Positions 33,141 to 46,159 of a stretch of 64,000 nt of DNA are shown piece after piece; within the stretch, counting starts at the first letter, position 1; the number at the start of each line of letters is the position of its first letter. A program made the translations under genes and the position numbers. The DNA comes from Urophycis tenuis (Eukaryota; Chordata; Actinopteri; Gadiformes; Phycidae). The stretch covers positions 172,501-236,500 of the forward strand of contig JAXIVH010000043.1 in assembly GCA_036785325.1 (NCBI GenBank), given 5' to 3'. The notes beneath the pieces were generated by a model. The model saw nothing but the letters and a program-made list of their open reading frames with translations. It was not told the DNA's origin and did no database searches.

Positions 33141-34191
33141 AATATCATAAACTTATGGAAAAAACGGCTCTATCGTTTTTTATTATTAAACCAGCAAACT
33201 GCAAAAGCCAATCAGCGTTGTTCGATTTTCCTTGATTCGTATTTTTGTGATTGATAAAAGGTAGGCTATCACAAGTATAATCTATCACTTGTAGCCATTC
33301 ACTTGTTGTTCATTCGGTTTAGGTAATTTAATAATAGACATTTTATATTGAGTTTCTTTGGTTGGAAATCTCAGCGGTAAAACAGCGCTGGACAGCGTGT
33401 CATACTTGCAAACATTTGACCTTAATTACGATTTAATATAATCAGTTGGAGAAGAGGGTCTATGCAGTGGCCCTCCCATTGTCGTTACTAGGCAAACTTG
33501 AAGTGCATCAACAGATTCTCATCGCGAACCAATGCAATCGGGTTAGATGGAGATCCCGCATGGGGGAAATTCACTCTTAGGGTTCATTAGTGCAAATAAC
33601 TCGGTACAAAATTAATGTAGGCCGGCCAGGGCCTAGTCATTAGGTTCAGGCCTACACGCTTTATAGTGATAGGCTACACACGCGATACATTAATACTTAA
33701 TTGCATTAAGAAATAAAAGATAAGCACAAAAGATCGGGGTGACGTAGGTCGACTAGTCCTCCCGACCCCACCCCCTTCGGCGTTATGTTCGTCCACCCAA
33801 GTTGGAAGGCGGCCTGATCTAAAATATAAAATGACCAATTACTCTGAAATCATTGCGTTGGACTTATTTTGTAACATGTAAAAAGGGTTGATGATTTAAT
33901 GATGAAATGTCTTCCACTGACCATCTGGTCTTTTTTTTTTACATTACATTTACATTTTTTACATTGTCTTTTGGTTGGTTTCGCACTTAAACCTATGATC
34001 ACAGGAGTAGGTGCCCCTATGACAATTTACCGCATCCCCACTCATATCAGGTTTTATAGGCCTAGACCAGTCAATTCTCGTAATAACGCTTTAAATTATT
34101 TGAAATAGAGTGGGATCAAACAAACTGACGCGTAGGTCTACTTCATTTAAAAAAACATTGACGGAACACTAGCTCTTAGAGGTGTGTGGTT
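33141..34191. other. H3-H1 spacer
   Basis: Non-coding. I see no conserved element other than the histone promoter region near 33000-33070 and the H1 3' stem-loop at the far end. Confidence 0.6.
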
Positions 34192-34207
34192 GGCTCTTAA
34201 AAGAGCC
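34192..34207 (-). terminator. Histone 3' stem-loop of H1
   Basis: Canonical GGCTCTTTTAAGAGCC on the minus strand, 28 bp past the H1 stop. Confidence 0.95.
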
Positions 34208-34234
34208 TTTGAGGAGTTTGAGAAATAAGAAGTT

Positions 34235-34846
34235 CTACTTCTTCTTGGATGCTGGCTTCTTGGCAGTCTTAGGCTTGGCTGCCTTCTTCGCAGGTGCCTT
34301 TTTAGGGACGGATTTAGCCTTCTTGGGGCTCTTAGCAGGTTTCTTAGAGCTCTTGGTCGGGGTCTTCTTCGACGCTGTTGCCTTCTTTGCCTTTTTCGGG
34401 GTTGCCTTTTTAGGTGTAGATGGCTTCTTGGCAGTAGCCTTCTTCGTCTTCTTTGAGACAACCTTCTTTACGACAGGTTTCTTAGCCGCGGGCTTCTTTA
34501 TCTTGGACGCCGTAGCCTTCTTCACTGTTGGTTTCTTTGCCTCCTTGCTGACTTTGAAGGAACCGGACGCCCCGGTGCCCTTAGTCTGGATCAGAGTCCC
34601 CTTGGCTACCAAATTTCTCACGGCGATCTTGACGCGGGAGTTGTTCTTCTCCACATCATATCCCGCGGCAGCTAAGGCCTTTTTTAAGGCTGGCAGGGAG
34701 ACTCCGCTGCGTTCCTTGGAAGCAGAGACGGCTGCAAGGATCAGCTCACCGACGCTGGGTCCGGCCTTCTTCGGCTTGGCCGTGGTCTTCTTCTTAGTTG
34801 CTTTAGCCGGCGTGGTGGCAGCTGCAGTGGGTGCGACTTCAACCAT
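34235..34846 (-). CDS. h1: Linker histone H1
   Basis: A 203-residue protein starting MVEVAPTAAATTPAK. After a short basic N-tail, the winged-helix H15 globular domain spans about residues 30-105 (PSVGELILAAVSASKERSG, AAGYDVEKNNSRVKIAVRNL, GTGASGSFKV). A long Lys/Ala/Pro C-terminal tail follows with repeated KKAT, TPKK and SPKK motifs, cyclin-dependent kinase-type sites that modulate DNA binding. An upstream in-frame Met (34924) would add 26 residues of non-H1 character and is rejected. It sits between H3 and the H2B pseudogene, on the same strand. The length is typical. Confidence 0.95.
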   Translation of the reverse strand: MVEVAPTAAATTPAKATKKKTTAKPKKAGPSVGELILAAVSASKERSGVSLPALKKALAAAGYDVEKNNSRVKIAVRNLVAKGTLIQTKGTGASGSFKVSKEAKKPTVKKATASKIKKPAAKKPVVKKVVSKKTKKATAKKPSTPKKATPKKAKKATASKKTPTKSSKKPAKSPKKAKSVPKKAPAKKAAKPKTAKKPASKKK

Positions 34847-36580
34847 CTTCTCGGGTAGTTCTGGTACAAAGCTCTGACTCAGAATGGTGACCACACGGCG
34901 CCGGTGGGCTGTGGTTATACACACAATGAGAACCGTAGAGACTCAACCAGCGAAGGGTCTCTCGGTGAGGAGGAAATATGGTCTCATTTGTGTTTCCTCC
35001 TTAATTGTATCTGGATACAATTGATACACGATGTTAACAATAGGCACGTAAAATCAAAAAACTATAAGCAGACATGTTACATTTAAAATGTGCTGAATTT
35101 TATGCCCCACGGAAGTCGAGAATATTCCGAAAAACCTTCATATGGTGATGTGTCATGGTTATGATACCACAAAGATTTATTTGAGATGCTTTTTTTATTA
35201 ATGCCTAAACACTTTTATAATTCAGGCAGTGCTTTTCCACACACCTGGAACTTCTGACAAACGTTTAGCAGTGATCAAAGTGTCATGTGTGTCTTTTGCT
35301 TAGGTTAAAATTAACATATTTAACGGTTGGTAAACACACGCCTCAGTTGAGGCTTGCGGTATAGCGGCCAGGACATCAGACACGTGAACATCTGTATATA
35401 TCTAAAATAGATACCGTATATTTACGTTAACAAATTTGTTAGCCATTTTGTAATGTTATATCATATTTTTATCGACTGTAAACTTCCTTCCTTGGCGTTT
35501 TCTGTCTTCATCGTATTGGAGTATTGGAGTAGAATTTTGGTTTGATCAACTGCATTTTGTTGTTAAGCAGGCCGACATATGCTTTGTGATGACAATAAAG
35601 TTCAATCTCCACTTCGTCCTCTTTTTGTTGTCTAGCCTACTATATTTTATTTCATAATCCTTACATCAAAATTTCAAAATTACTACAAAGCAGAGCATTC
35701 ATATTTATTGAAATTGTCGCAATATTAAAGTTTTTCAATAATAACGTTTGATATTGAAATAATATAGAATTGATAGTTTTTTGTAATTCTACTTGTATCG
35801 ATAAGTAATATCAATATAGTGTCAGATGGTGACATAGTTGAGATGTACGTTTATTCATCCCATTTGAGGACTGTTATTGATCATGTGTATCACAAAAGTG
35901 GCTTACATTAAAACAAATTGAAAAGGTGAATGTTTGATTTTATAAACAAATATCTCTACTTAATACGTTCTGAGAGCTTCTAGAAAACGAATTCAGAGTG
36001 TTGTGGTTAAAATAAAATATAACTTAATGTCAACGATCAATAATATTAAGAGGATGATTAAACATCCTTAAAAACCTACATTGAAGTGACTCAACTAAAT
36101 GATAATCCACCACCGTGTTACGATTTAACATTCTGTTGTCAAGTCAAGAGTATGATTGTGTTTGAATTTGAATTTTAGAGTTGAAAGAAACGGGTTTTGG
36201 GACTCCTAGGAGGTATGGTGAGACGCATTATCCCAGTGATTAAGGCCATGCGCTCTTTGTGATAGGCCTACTTTGTAAAGCTACGAGCATTATAATGAGA
36301 TGTGTATGAAATGCACTCCACACATGATACCATTTCCTGGGGAGCTGACGATCTGTCAGCTGCCTGGATGGACCTGGCCTTTGCATGCGGAGCAGAGAAG
36401 AACGTCCACAAACAGGGAGGCGGACACACGCAAAACCCATCGGATGTTTTACAGCAATCCGTCTTATTTGAGTAGAAGTGACAAAATAGCGCATCGAACT
36501 TTTTTTTTTTTTTTTTTTTTTTATCGCGGAGAGATTTTGGGTTCGCCCCCCCCCCCCCCCCCAAAAAAAAACAATTAAAA

Positions 36581-36662
<82 letters not shown>

Positions 36663-36820
36663 GGTGGAACTGCGCCAAGCCAGGCCCGTTTCAACACAAG
36701 CAAAGCTTGTCGATCTTAAACCATTGTATCCACCATGATAAAAAAAAAAACAATAATAATAATAATGATGCCTATGAAGCTATGATAATGATAATGAAGC
36801 CCTAAACGAAGCATTTGGGT
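34847..36820. other. H1-H2B spacer with microsatellites
   Basis: Non-coding and AT-rich. It includes a T-run (36501-36522), a C-run (36546-36562) and an uninterrupted (AT)n of about 75 bp (36585-36660). A sequence like a LINE/SINE tail, gacaataaagttcaatc, is at 35592-35608. Confidence 0.7.
36585..36660. repeat. (AT)n microsatellite
   Basis: About 38 uninterrupted AT dinucleotides preceded by T-, C- and A-runs. Confidence 0.97.
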
Positions 36821-36836
36821 GGTCCTTAAAAGGGCC
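36821..36836 (-). terminator. Degenerate histone stem-loop of the H2B pseudogene
   Basis: Minus strand GGCCCTTTTAAGGACC. Compared with GGCTCTTTTAAGAGCC, one pair is changed on both sides (C-G for U-A) and another is broken (C opposite A). Confidence 0.8.
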
Positions 36837-36864
36837 GTCGAGTTTCGTTTTTAAACTACGGAAG

Positions 36865-37227
36865 TTATTTGGAGCTGGTGTACTTGGGTTACAGCCTTGG
36901 TACCCTCAGACACGGCGTGCTTGGCCAGTTCACCGGAAAAAAGGCGAACAAGCAGTCTGGATCTCTCTGGTTGTGATTGTGGAGCGCTTGTTGTGGTGGG
37001 CCAGACGAGAGGCCTCAACGGCGATGCGCTCAAAGATGTCGTTGACGAAGGAGTTCATGATTCCCAGAGCTTTGGACGAAATGCCAGTATCAGGGTGGAC
37101 TTGTTTCAGCACCTTGTAGACGTATAGCATAGCTTTCCTTCCTGGTCTTTCTGCGTTTTCTACCAGGCTTGAATGGAGACTGCCTTCTTGGAGCCTTGGG
37201 CGTGGCTTTGGGTGTAGGATCAGACAT
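36865..37227 (-). pseudogene. h2b: Histone H2B pseudogene (three frameshifts)
   Basis: The start at 37227 (MSDPTPKATPKAPRRQSPFK) and the original stop at 36865 are both recognisable, but the frame shifts three times. About 2 bp are lost in the stretch that should read SYA(I/V)YVYKVLKQ (near 37130). One base is gained at REIQTAV (near 36960, giving an early TGA). One base is gained just before the TKYTSSK end (near 36885). Between these, VHPDTGISSKALGIMNSF, NDIFERIAVEASRLAHHNKR and GELAKHAVSEGTKAV are well preserved, so inactivation is recent. His replaces Tyr in the LAHYNKR motif. It is the only H2B in the window. Confidence 0.93.
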
Positions 37228-37620
37228 TGCTATTTCGATCAATAATATGGTATAAAGTATATGGCTGCCATATTTATAGGAAAATGAATCCCATAGAATG
37301 GAGATACCTTGGTGTAATTTGATGGAGTCAGATCTAGAATGTTATTAGAATGTAATGTTTAACTCAAACAACGTGACTGTATTATGCCCGTTTCATTCAA
37401 TGTCATTTTGCAGCCAAATGGGCACTGTCTGATCTGTTTGTGTATACCAATTACTGCCCAACGCGTCGCAACAGCCCGTGGACATTCGCATGTGGTCTTT
37501 TACTAAGAAAATCAAATACAATTACATTTGAGTTGAGCAGAGTTCTGTTGTGTTGTTTGCCTTAATTCGGATACACCGAACTTGACCAGCGGGAAACAAG
37601 CATCTCATGAGGACGTTGGT

Positions 37621-37636
37621 GGCTCTGAAAAGAGCC
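37621..37636 (-). terminator. Histone 3' stem-loop of H4
   Basis: Minus strand GGCTCTTTTCAGAGCC, the C-loop form of the consensus, 43 bp past the H4 stop. Confidence 0.95.
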
Positions 37637-37678
37637 TTTGGTTTATGGTTTAAATCGTTGTCGTTTTTAGGGTTTAGT

Positions 37679-38248
<570 letters not shown>

Positions 38249-38504
38249 TCAGTTACGTGTATTTGTACGACGGTGATAACATTGCGACTACCGAACGCCC
38301 CTCCCACTACTCGTGTAGGTCTGGACTAACATCCATTAAGTCATACCTTCGTGAATGCTATGTGCATGGTATTGAAACACGCCGAATATGGTTCGGTGTT
38401 GAACTTCATGATTCAAAGAAGGAATACCTTACGTACTTCGTATATAAATGAGTCTTGAAACAGCTAGGTGCATGGGCTTTAGGGCTCTCTACGGAAATGT
38501 GTGT

Positions 38505-38520
38505 GGCTCTTAAAAGAGCC
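38505..38520 (-). terminator. Histone 3' stem-loop of H2A copy 2
   Basis: Canonical GGCTCTTTTAAGAGCC on the minus strand, 24 bp past the stop. Confidence 0.95.
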
Positions 38521-38543
38521 TTTGGGTTATCAAGACGCGTAGA

Positions 38544-38927
38544 TTACTTCTTAGCGGGTTTCTCGGTCTTCTTAGGAAGAAGAACGGCCTGGATGTTGGG
38601 CAACACGCCGCCCTGAGCGATGGTCACACCGCCCAAGAGTTTGTTGAGCTCCTCGTCGTTGCGGACGGCCAGCTGCAGATGGCGGGGGATGATGCGGGTC
38701 TTCTTGTTGTCGCGGGCGGCGTTCCCAGCCAACTCCAGGATCTCGGCGGTCAGATACTCGAGCACAGCCGCCAAGTAGACTGGTGCGCCGGCTCCGACGC
38801 GATGAGCATAGTTGCCTTTGCGGAGAAGTCTGTGCACGCGGCCGACGGGAAACTGGAGCCCAGCCCGGGATGAACGGGTCTTGGCCTTAGCCCTCGCTTT
38901 GCCTCCGGTTTTACCTCTTCCAGACAT
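38544..38927 (-). CDS. h2a: Histone H2A (copy 2)
   Basis: 127 residues, same protein as copy 1, with scattered synonymous differences (for example near 38726, 38852 and 38875). A minus-strand TATA-like ttttatatactc lies near 38995-38984 and CCAAT near 39012. The start at 38927 is the canonical MSGRGK. It begins the second repeat unit, 7,576 bp from copy 1. Confidence 0.97.
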   Translation of the reverse strand: MSGRGKTGGKARAKAKTRSSRAGLQFPVGRVHRLLRKGNYAHRVGAGAPVYLAAVLEYLTAEILELAGNAARDNKKTRIIPRHLQLAVRNDEELNKLLGGVTIAQGGVLPNIQAVLLPKKTEKPAKK

Positions 38928-39652
38928 GCTTACCTAGGCTTTGTGAAATACGTAGATGCGACTATCTAACCACACACTGAGTATATAAAACCATCAGGTC
39001 TTTGCTCATTGGCCAGCTCAAACCTAAAAGAAATGGACCAACCACAGTAAAGTACAACATCACCGTCACAACAAATGACAAACGACAAATCCTCCCAAAT
39101 AAAAAGTAAGAGATTATTGAAGTAATATAGCTATAAATTATAAACATAAGGTCAGCATTGGATGTCGAGTAACTCGAGATTCACACGAGCCTCTATATAA
39201 AATGAAAAACACTTTCCAACAACAATTGTTGAGGGCAGCGCTTTGGAATAACGTTTCCACTCGTACATTTAAAGCGACGCAAACATTCAGCTCGTTTAAT
39301 TACATCATTTCAGAGTTCAGAGAGATGTGGATGGTGTTTGAAGTAAACTACCAACAATGAAATATAGGAGATATAAAGTTTAAAAAATAAAAAAAAATCT
39401 AGTGTTTAAGAGTGCAGTAGTGCAAGCGAATATGCAAAACGTTATCAAGGCTGCGGTAGGCAACATTTAATCCCAACCATCTGCAACTAATCCACGCCAA
39501 CAAGGCGTGCATTAGTTGCACTAATGAAAACAGGCCTTGCTATGTACTACGTACTACCAATTTGATAACAATGCGTTGAGAAATGCTTTGTACTGCTAGT
39601 CTATTGCGAGCATCGAGCCAATTTATGAGAATTGCCCTTCAGACATGTACGT

Positions 39653-39668
39653 GGCTCTTAAAAGAGCC
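39653..39668 (-). terminator. Histone 3' stem-loop of H3 copy 2
   Basis: Canonical GGCTCTTTTAAGAGCC on the minus strand. The flanking 60-70 bp match copy 1 exactly by eye. Confidence 0.95.
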
Positions 39669-39694
39669 GTTTTTATTAACCCGGACTGAGCAGT

Positions 39695-40111
<417 letters not shown>

Positions 40112-40265
40112 TTATGTGCAGTGCAGAATGACCTTTTTGAAACTGAGGGCGCTTATATAAACAGCAAGCATCCCCTCTGAAGCCGATTGGTCTTTTTAAA
40201 TGTAGCGCGACAACTCGAAGGTTAATGATTGGATGGAGAGCTCTGATGTCACACCTTAAACACAC

Positions 40266-41040
40266 CTTCTTACTGAACCTTTGTTACGTGTTCTCTGAAG
40301 CGTATATTATTCTTATCGACGGGCACAGCGTTATTTGAGATACAATCGTCAAAGCGTACTAAATCCATATGTGAATGGATTTACGTATTTTATTTTTATT
40401 AAACAGAATCCATACTCACAATGTATTTCTTAAAACTAGGTTGATATACAGACTCGTACTTCTACATGAAATTACTCAATCGTTTCACGAACGCAAAACA
40501 AGTCTGCCAGGGAGGGTTAAGGTTAGCCTAAGCCTAACCCTCCCTGGTAGGTTAAGGTAACCTAACCTAACAGGGAGGGTGACGACACATGGACAATCAA
40601 AGTGCTCTTATCTTTTAAATGTTCCATTCACTCCAGTATACACAAATAGATGCGTTCACTCGTGATTGTGGGGAAATGGGACTCTATTCTGTGATGTATT
40701 ATCCACAGATGTATTATCCACATATTGTGCACATTGTTTAATGCACGTTGTGTATAGTTGGTGTAATGAAAGGAAAAAGGTTTACAACGTCGTTGCATTG
40801 AGCAGTCGTGGCGTCATCACTGGTAAACACGGCCGCTACGTTCACAAATAGGCTGAAACGGGGGCTTGACCGACTAATATTGAATGAAATAACATCATCC
40901 AAGAGACCTCGTCAAAGTACAGAGATGAACTTGCCACCGGGACCAAAACGGCTTCACTAACAGGTCTGTGCTGCCGTATATTTATACAGTGCTTATCATA
41001 ATCATATCATGCCTTTCTACTGAGTAGCTCACCAACAGAC
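40266..41040. other. Histone cluster edge, no gene recognised
   Basis: One hairpin: ccagggagggtta (40507-40519) and taaccctccctgg (40535-40547), with related words repeated to 40580 (ggttaaggtaacctaacct). Otherwise non-coding. Confidence 0.55.
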
Positions 41041-41043
41041 CAC

Positions 41044-41105
41044 AGTACGTGAGGCTCCGTCACTGTGTGTCTGACAGGTGCCCCTCAGGGTACGGTGGTG
41101 TCTAG
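41044..41105 (+). pseudogene. Tiny fragment of an FSDD-type LINE reverse transcriptase
   Basis: VRLRHCVSD followed, in another frame, by TGAPQGTVVS matches two adjacent motifs of the LINE at 26.6 kb (VRLQDCVSD, TGAPQGTVLS), with the bases between them deleted. It abuts the 5' side of the Nimb-like LINE. Confidence 0.6.
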
Positions 41106-42304
41106 TGAGGAGGACGAGGAGGGTATAGGGAGGAAGAAAGGAGGGAGAGGTAGTGAAGGGAACAAGGTGGTGGTAAGGTTTGATGAGGAGGGACAGAAAA
41201 GGATTAAATCAATGAAACTGATGGAGTTGACAAAGGTGATGATGAAGGCTTTGGGGAATGTGGAGTTTGTGAGGGTACTGAATGATGGAAATCTGTTGGT
41301 AGGGTGTGAGAGTCAGGAGAAGGTCAGAGCTGTGTTGGGGAAGAAGGAGTTTGCAGGGGTCAAGGTGGTGAATTCAGGGGTAGTAGGAGAGCGCAGGAGG
41401 GGGAGGACTAGGGGCATAGCTAGGGTGTCGTTGTATGTGAATGTTAAGGAAGTAGAGGACACGGGGATAGGAGGAGGGGGAGAGAAGGTAGTCTTGGTGA
41501 AGAGGTTGACGAGGGGAGGAGATGGAGTGAGGAAGAGAGACGGAGACTGTGTATATAGAGGCGGAGGGAGACAGGTTGCCACAGGAGATTTGGGTAGGGA
41601 AGGCTCAATTTGATGTCAGGGAGTATGTGGAAAACCCAGTGAGATGCTACCAGTGCCAGGAGTTCGGCCACATGGCAAGGCAGTGTAAGAAGGAGAGGAG
41701 ATGTGGAAAGTGTGGGGAGGTGGGCCATGAGTTTAAGGATTGTGGGGAAAAGGAGAAGTGTTATTATTGTGGAGGAGAACACAGGACAGGATATAGGGGG
41801 TGTGAGAGGGTCAGGCTAGAAGGAGTGGTGCAGGGTATTAAAAGGAAGGAGGGAGTTATGTATGCGGAGGCGTTGAAGAAAGGGAAGGAGATGGCGGGAG
41901 GAAGAGAGGAGGTGAGAGGAGGAACAGAGGGAGGAAGGGAGGAGGAGGAGGGGATGGTGGCGAGGGTGGTGAGGAGAGAGATGGTGAAGGTGATAGGGGC
42001 GTTGGAAGAAATAAGGGTGGAGGTGAGGCGTGGGATGGAGGAGGCTGTGAAACGTGGGATGGAGGAGGTCATGGGGCAGGTAGAAGAGAAGATGAGGGAG
42101 GAAAGGAGGAAGATGTTGGTGTTTGTGGCAGGGGTGGTGAATGCAGTGTTGAAGGGGGATAGGGGGAAGCTGGAGGAGAGGGTGAGGCTAGTGGTCAAGG
42201 CGGCAGGGTGTCATCTAGGGGAAAAGGGGTTGAAGTGGGAGGAAGTGTATAGGGAGTTGGGAGCTGAGGCTGGGGATGGTGCAGGGAGTGTAAGAAGATG
42301 CTAA
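41106..42304 (+). pseudogene. I/Nimb-type LINE ORF1 (gag-like, CCHC zinc knuckles), one frameshift
   Basis: The first frame (to about 41560) encodes an RNA-recognition-like segment (NVEFVRVLNDGNLLVGC, YVNVKEVED). After a frame change near 41550, the second frame (ending 42304) encodes EIWVGKAQFDVREYVENPVR and then three zinc knuckles: CYQCQEFGHMARQC, CGKCGEVGHEFKDC and CYYCGGEHRTGYRGC. An acidic/basic coiled region rich in Glu, Arg and Met follows. ORF1 proteins of this clade coat the element RNA. Its stop (TAA) overlaps the ORF2 start in ATGCTAA at 42298-42304, a reinitiation-type junction. Confidence 0.88.
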
Positions 42305-45300
42305 TTTTACAGTGGAATGGGAGGAGTTTGTTAGCAAATGGGCAGGACTTCAAGCAGTTTATTTATAGTAGGGAAGAGAAGCTAGATGTTATATGTGTGC
42401 AGGAGACATGGTTGAAACCTAGGTGGGATTTTATTATTAAGGGGTATGTGTCGGTTAGGAAGGATAGGTTAGAGGGAGGCGGGGGTGGGTGTGCTACATT
42501 TGTGAGGGAGGGGGTGTCGTATAGAGTAGTAGAAGTTGACTTAGGGTTGGAGTGTGTTGTGGTTGAAATCTGGGTAGGGAGTAAGAATATTATGGTTGTT
42601 AATTTTTATAATCCTTGTAGGAAGTTAGAGTTAGGGCAGTTAGAGATGTTGGTAAGGGACAGTGGGTGTGTTGTGTGTGGTGATTTTAATGCACATAATA
42701 TATTGTGGGGTAGTGAGGGTACAGATTATAATGGAAGGGTGGTGGAGGATTTGTTGGAGGATAGGCAGTTAGTGGTTTTGAATGATGGAGCGGGGACTAG
42801 GATAGATGTTAGCACGGGTAGGGAGTCTGTTTTAGATCTAACTATTGTTGTCAAGGGAGGTGTCTGCGGAGTGTGAGTGGGAAGTGTTGGGGGAAAGTTT
42901 GATGGGGAGTGATCATTTCCCAGTAGTGACTAGGCTTAATCTAAGGGTAGGGGAGCAGGGGGGGAGTAGCGTAGGGGGGAGGTGGAAGTTTGAGGAAGCA
43001 AATTGGGAATTGTTTAAAAGGGAATGTGATGCAAGGATAGGGCAGATAGAGGATAGCATGAGTGTAGATGGGATTAATAGTATAGTGGTAGGGGGAATAG
43101 TGGGGGCAGCAGAGAAGGCTATTTGTAGAAGCAAGGGGTGTAGGAAAGGGAAGGTAGTGCCATGGTGGGATGGAAAGTGTAGGGAGGCTGTTAGGAGTAG
43201 GAATAGGGCTTTTAGGACACTTAGGAGGGAGTATAGTCAGGAGGCAGTTATAGATTACAAGCGGGCGCAGGCAGTGGTTAGGAGAACTATCAGGGGGGCT
43301 AAGAGGGGGCATTGGAGGGAGTTTTGTGGGACGATAGGAAGGGAAACTAAAGTAGGGGATGTGTGGGGAATGATTAGGAAAATGGGAGGAATTAGGAGGG
43401 AATGGGGGTACCCAGTGTTGAGTCAGGGGGGAGAAGTAGCGGTAACAGACAAGGAGAAGGCTAGGTTAATGGTTAGGGCATTTGCAGGGGTACATAGTTC
43501 GGATAGTTTATCAGAGGAGGGGAAGCGGGGAAGGGAAGAGACTAGAGTAGGTAATTTAGATGCATTAAGAAAGAAGAGTAGGTTTGGGGGGGACTTAGAT
43601 AGGGAGTTTAGTATGGGGGAGTTGAGAAGGGCAATTAGTAAAACTAGGATGAGTGCGCCAGGGAGGGATGGGGTGTGTTATATTATGGTTAGGAATATGA
43701 GTGTAGAAGGGTTAGGTAGGTTGTTGTTGTTGTTGTTTAATAAGGTATGGAGGGAGGGTAGGTTACCAGGTAGTTGGAAAGAGGGGTTAGTTGTACCAGT
43801 TAGGAAGCCAGGGAAAGATGGGAGTTGTCCGGGTAGCTATAGGCCGATAGCGTTAACGTCGTGTGTATGTAAGTTGATGGAGAGGATGGTGAATGAGAGG
43901 TTAGTGTATTATGTTGAATCTAGGGGGTTAGTGGTTAGACATCAGAGTGGATTTAGGAAGGGGAGGGGTTGTCTAGATATGGCGGTGTGTTTAGAGAATG
44001 AGGTTAGGAAGGCACAGGTTAATAGGGATGTTGTAGCAGCGGTGTTTTTTGATATAGAGAAGGCTTATGATATGATGTGGAGGGAGGGTTTGTTGACCAA
44101 GTTGCATAAGTTAGGGATAGGGGGTAGAATGTTTAACTGGTGTTGGGATTTTTTAGAGAATAGAGTTATAAGGGTGAAGATAGGGACAGAGGTATCAAAT
44201 AGTGTTAGGATAGATAATGGTACGCCGCAGGGTAGTGTAATTAGTCCAACGTTGTTTTTGTTAATGGTGAATGATGTTTTTGAGGGGGTGGAAGTTAGTA
44301 TGGGTATGTCGTTGTTTGCAGATGATGGGGCATTATGGAAGAGGGGTAGGAATGTGGAGTATGTGGTTAGGAAGTTGCAGGAGGGTGTAGACAGGGTCGA
44401 GAGGTGGGGTCTTAGGTGGAGTTTTTGGTTTTCAGTGGAGAAGAGTAAGGTGTTGTTTTTTGGTAGGAAGAAGGTTAGTGAGGATAGGGGAATAGAGATG
44501 TATGGGAGGAGGTTGGAAAGGGTGAGTAGTTTTCGGTTTTTGGGGGTTATTTTTGACAGTGGGTTGACATGGGGTGAGCATATAGATAGTGTAGTAGGGA
44601 AGTGTAGGAAGGTGGTTAATGTGATGAGGTGTATTGCGGGACAGGAGTGGGGGGCTAGTGTGGGGGCGCTTGTGAGTATTTATGTAGCATTAATTAGGGC
44701 TAGAATAGATTATGGTAGTGTAGTGTATGGGTCAGCGGCTAGGACAAGGTTAGGGAAATTAGATGTGGTGCAGGGATTAGCGTTTAGGGTTAGTTTAGGG
44801 GGGGTTAAGTCAGCGCCAAACTGTGCTTTAGGGGTAGAGTTAGGGCAGATGCCATTGGACTTGAGGAGGAAGCAGTTACGGGGAAATTATTGGTTAAGTA
44901 TTAGGGGGCAGGTTGAGGGGCATCCAGTGAGAGAAATTATGGGGGATAGATGGGAAAGGGGTAGGGGGCAGAGTAGAAGTAGTTTTGCGTGGGTGGGAGA
45001 TGACGTAGCTAGGGAATTGGGGGTTAATGAGGTAGAGGTAGAGAGGATAGTGGTGTGGCCAGAGAGACCGTGGTGGGTGCTTAGGGAGGCAGTGGTGGAT
45101 TTAGAAATGCTAGATAGGAAAAGGAGGGATAGAGGGAGGGACTTAGCAGAGGAGTTTTATAGGTATGTTGGGGAGAAGTATAGGGGGTATAGGATGGTTT
45201 ATACAGATGGGTCTAAGGAGGTAGATAGAGGGGTAACAGGGGCAGCAGTTGTGGTAGTGGAAGAGGGGGTGGTTATTAGTAGAAGATTGAGCGATAGTTT

Positions 45301-46040
45301 AAGTATTTATGGGGTGGAATTAGTGGGGGTCCTATTAGCAATGCGGTGGGTAGAGCAGAGTAGGGCTAAGGAGGTGTTAATTTGTAGTGATTCAGTGGGG
45401 GTGGTAGTGAGTATTAGGAATGGGGGGGGGGGTATCATCATGAGGAGTTAAGGGAGATTTTAGAAATTAATGATAGAGTAGGAAGGGCAGGGACAGTGGT
45501 TAGGTTTATGTGGGTACCGGCACATGTAGGGATAGTGGGGAATGAAAGGGCAGATAGGGCAGCAAAGGAGGCGACTAGGAAGGGCCAGGTGGAGCATAGG
45601 GTTAGATCGTCGAAGGGAGAGGGGAAGAGTTTTGTGTGGAAGGAGGTGATGAGGAAGTGGCAGGACGAGTGGAGTAGGGAAAGAAGGGGGCGGCATTTGT
45701 TTAGGGTCCAGGAAGAGGTAGGGGGTGTACGTAGGTGGGAAGGGGGTAGGAGAGAGCAGGTTGTAGTAGCTAGGGTTAGAATTGTTTAAATGAGGGGTTG
45801 AGGTTGATGGGGAAACATGATAGTGGGTTGTGTGAGTGTGGGCGGAGTGAAACTGTTGAGCATGTGTTGTGTGAATGTGTGAGGTATGGAAATGAGAGGA
45901 GAAGAATGTTTGAGAAGTTGAGGAGAATTGGAGTGAGGGTTAATGGGTTTAAAGCAGTGGTAGAGAGTTTGGGAATAAAGGAAGGAAGAAAGGTTGTGTT
46001 GGGATTTATGAGGGAGGTTGGGGTGTATAGGAGAGTATAG
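42298..46040 (+). pseudogene. I/Nimb-type LINE ORF2: endonuclease, reverse transcriptase, RNase H
   Basis: The AP endonuclease starts at once (LILQWNGRSLLANG, VICVQETWLK, VVCGDFNAHN). A frameshift near 42860 comes just before GSDHFPV (the catalytic His), and the RT continues to 45451 (SYRPIALTSCVCKLMERMV, FFDIEKAYDMMW, NGTPQGSVISPTLF, SLFADDGALW). Then comes RNase H (MVYTDGSKEVD, YGVELVGVLLAM, LICSDSVGV), whose last part (WVPAHVGIVGNERADRAAKE, 45511-45580) is out of frame after a G-run at 45422-45433. A C-terminal CECG...ETVEHVLCEC zinc motif lies at 45828-45870, after another frame change. The RNase H domain places it in the I group; the ending suggests Nimb. Confidence 0.9.
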
Positions 46041-46102
46041 GGGAGAAGGGATTAGGAGGTTAGTCGGGATGGGAGGGGGTAGAGGTAGAGTCAGGTGTGT
46101 GT

Positions 46103-46159
<57 letters not shown>

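Noticed and set aside
34847..34924. 26-residue upstream extension of H1
   Set aside because: Not H1-like; MVEVAP is the normal start form.
41313..42198. Minus-strand Ser/Pro/Thr-rich frames over the Nimb-like LINE
   Set aside because: Antisense shadows of a purine-rich coding strand.
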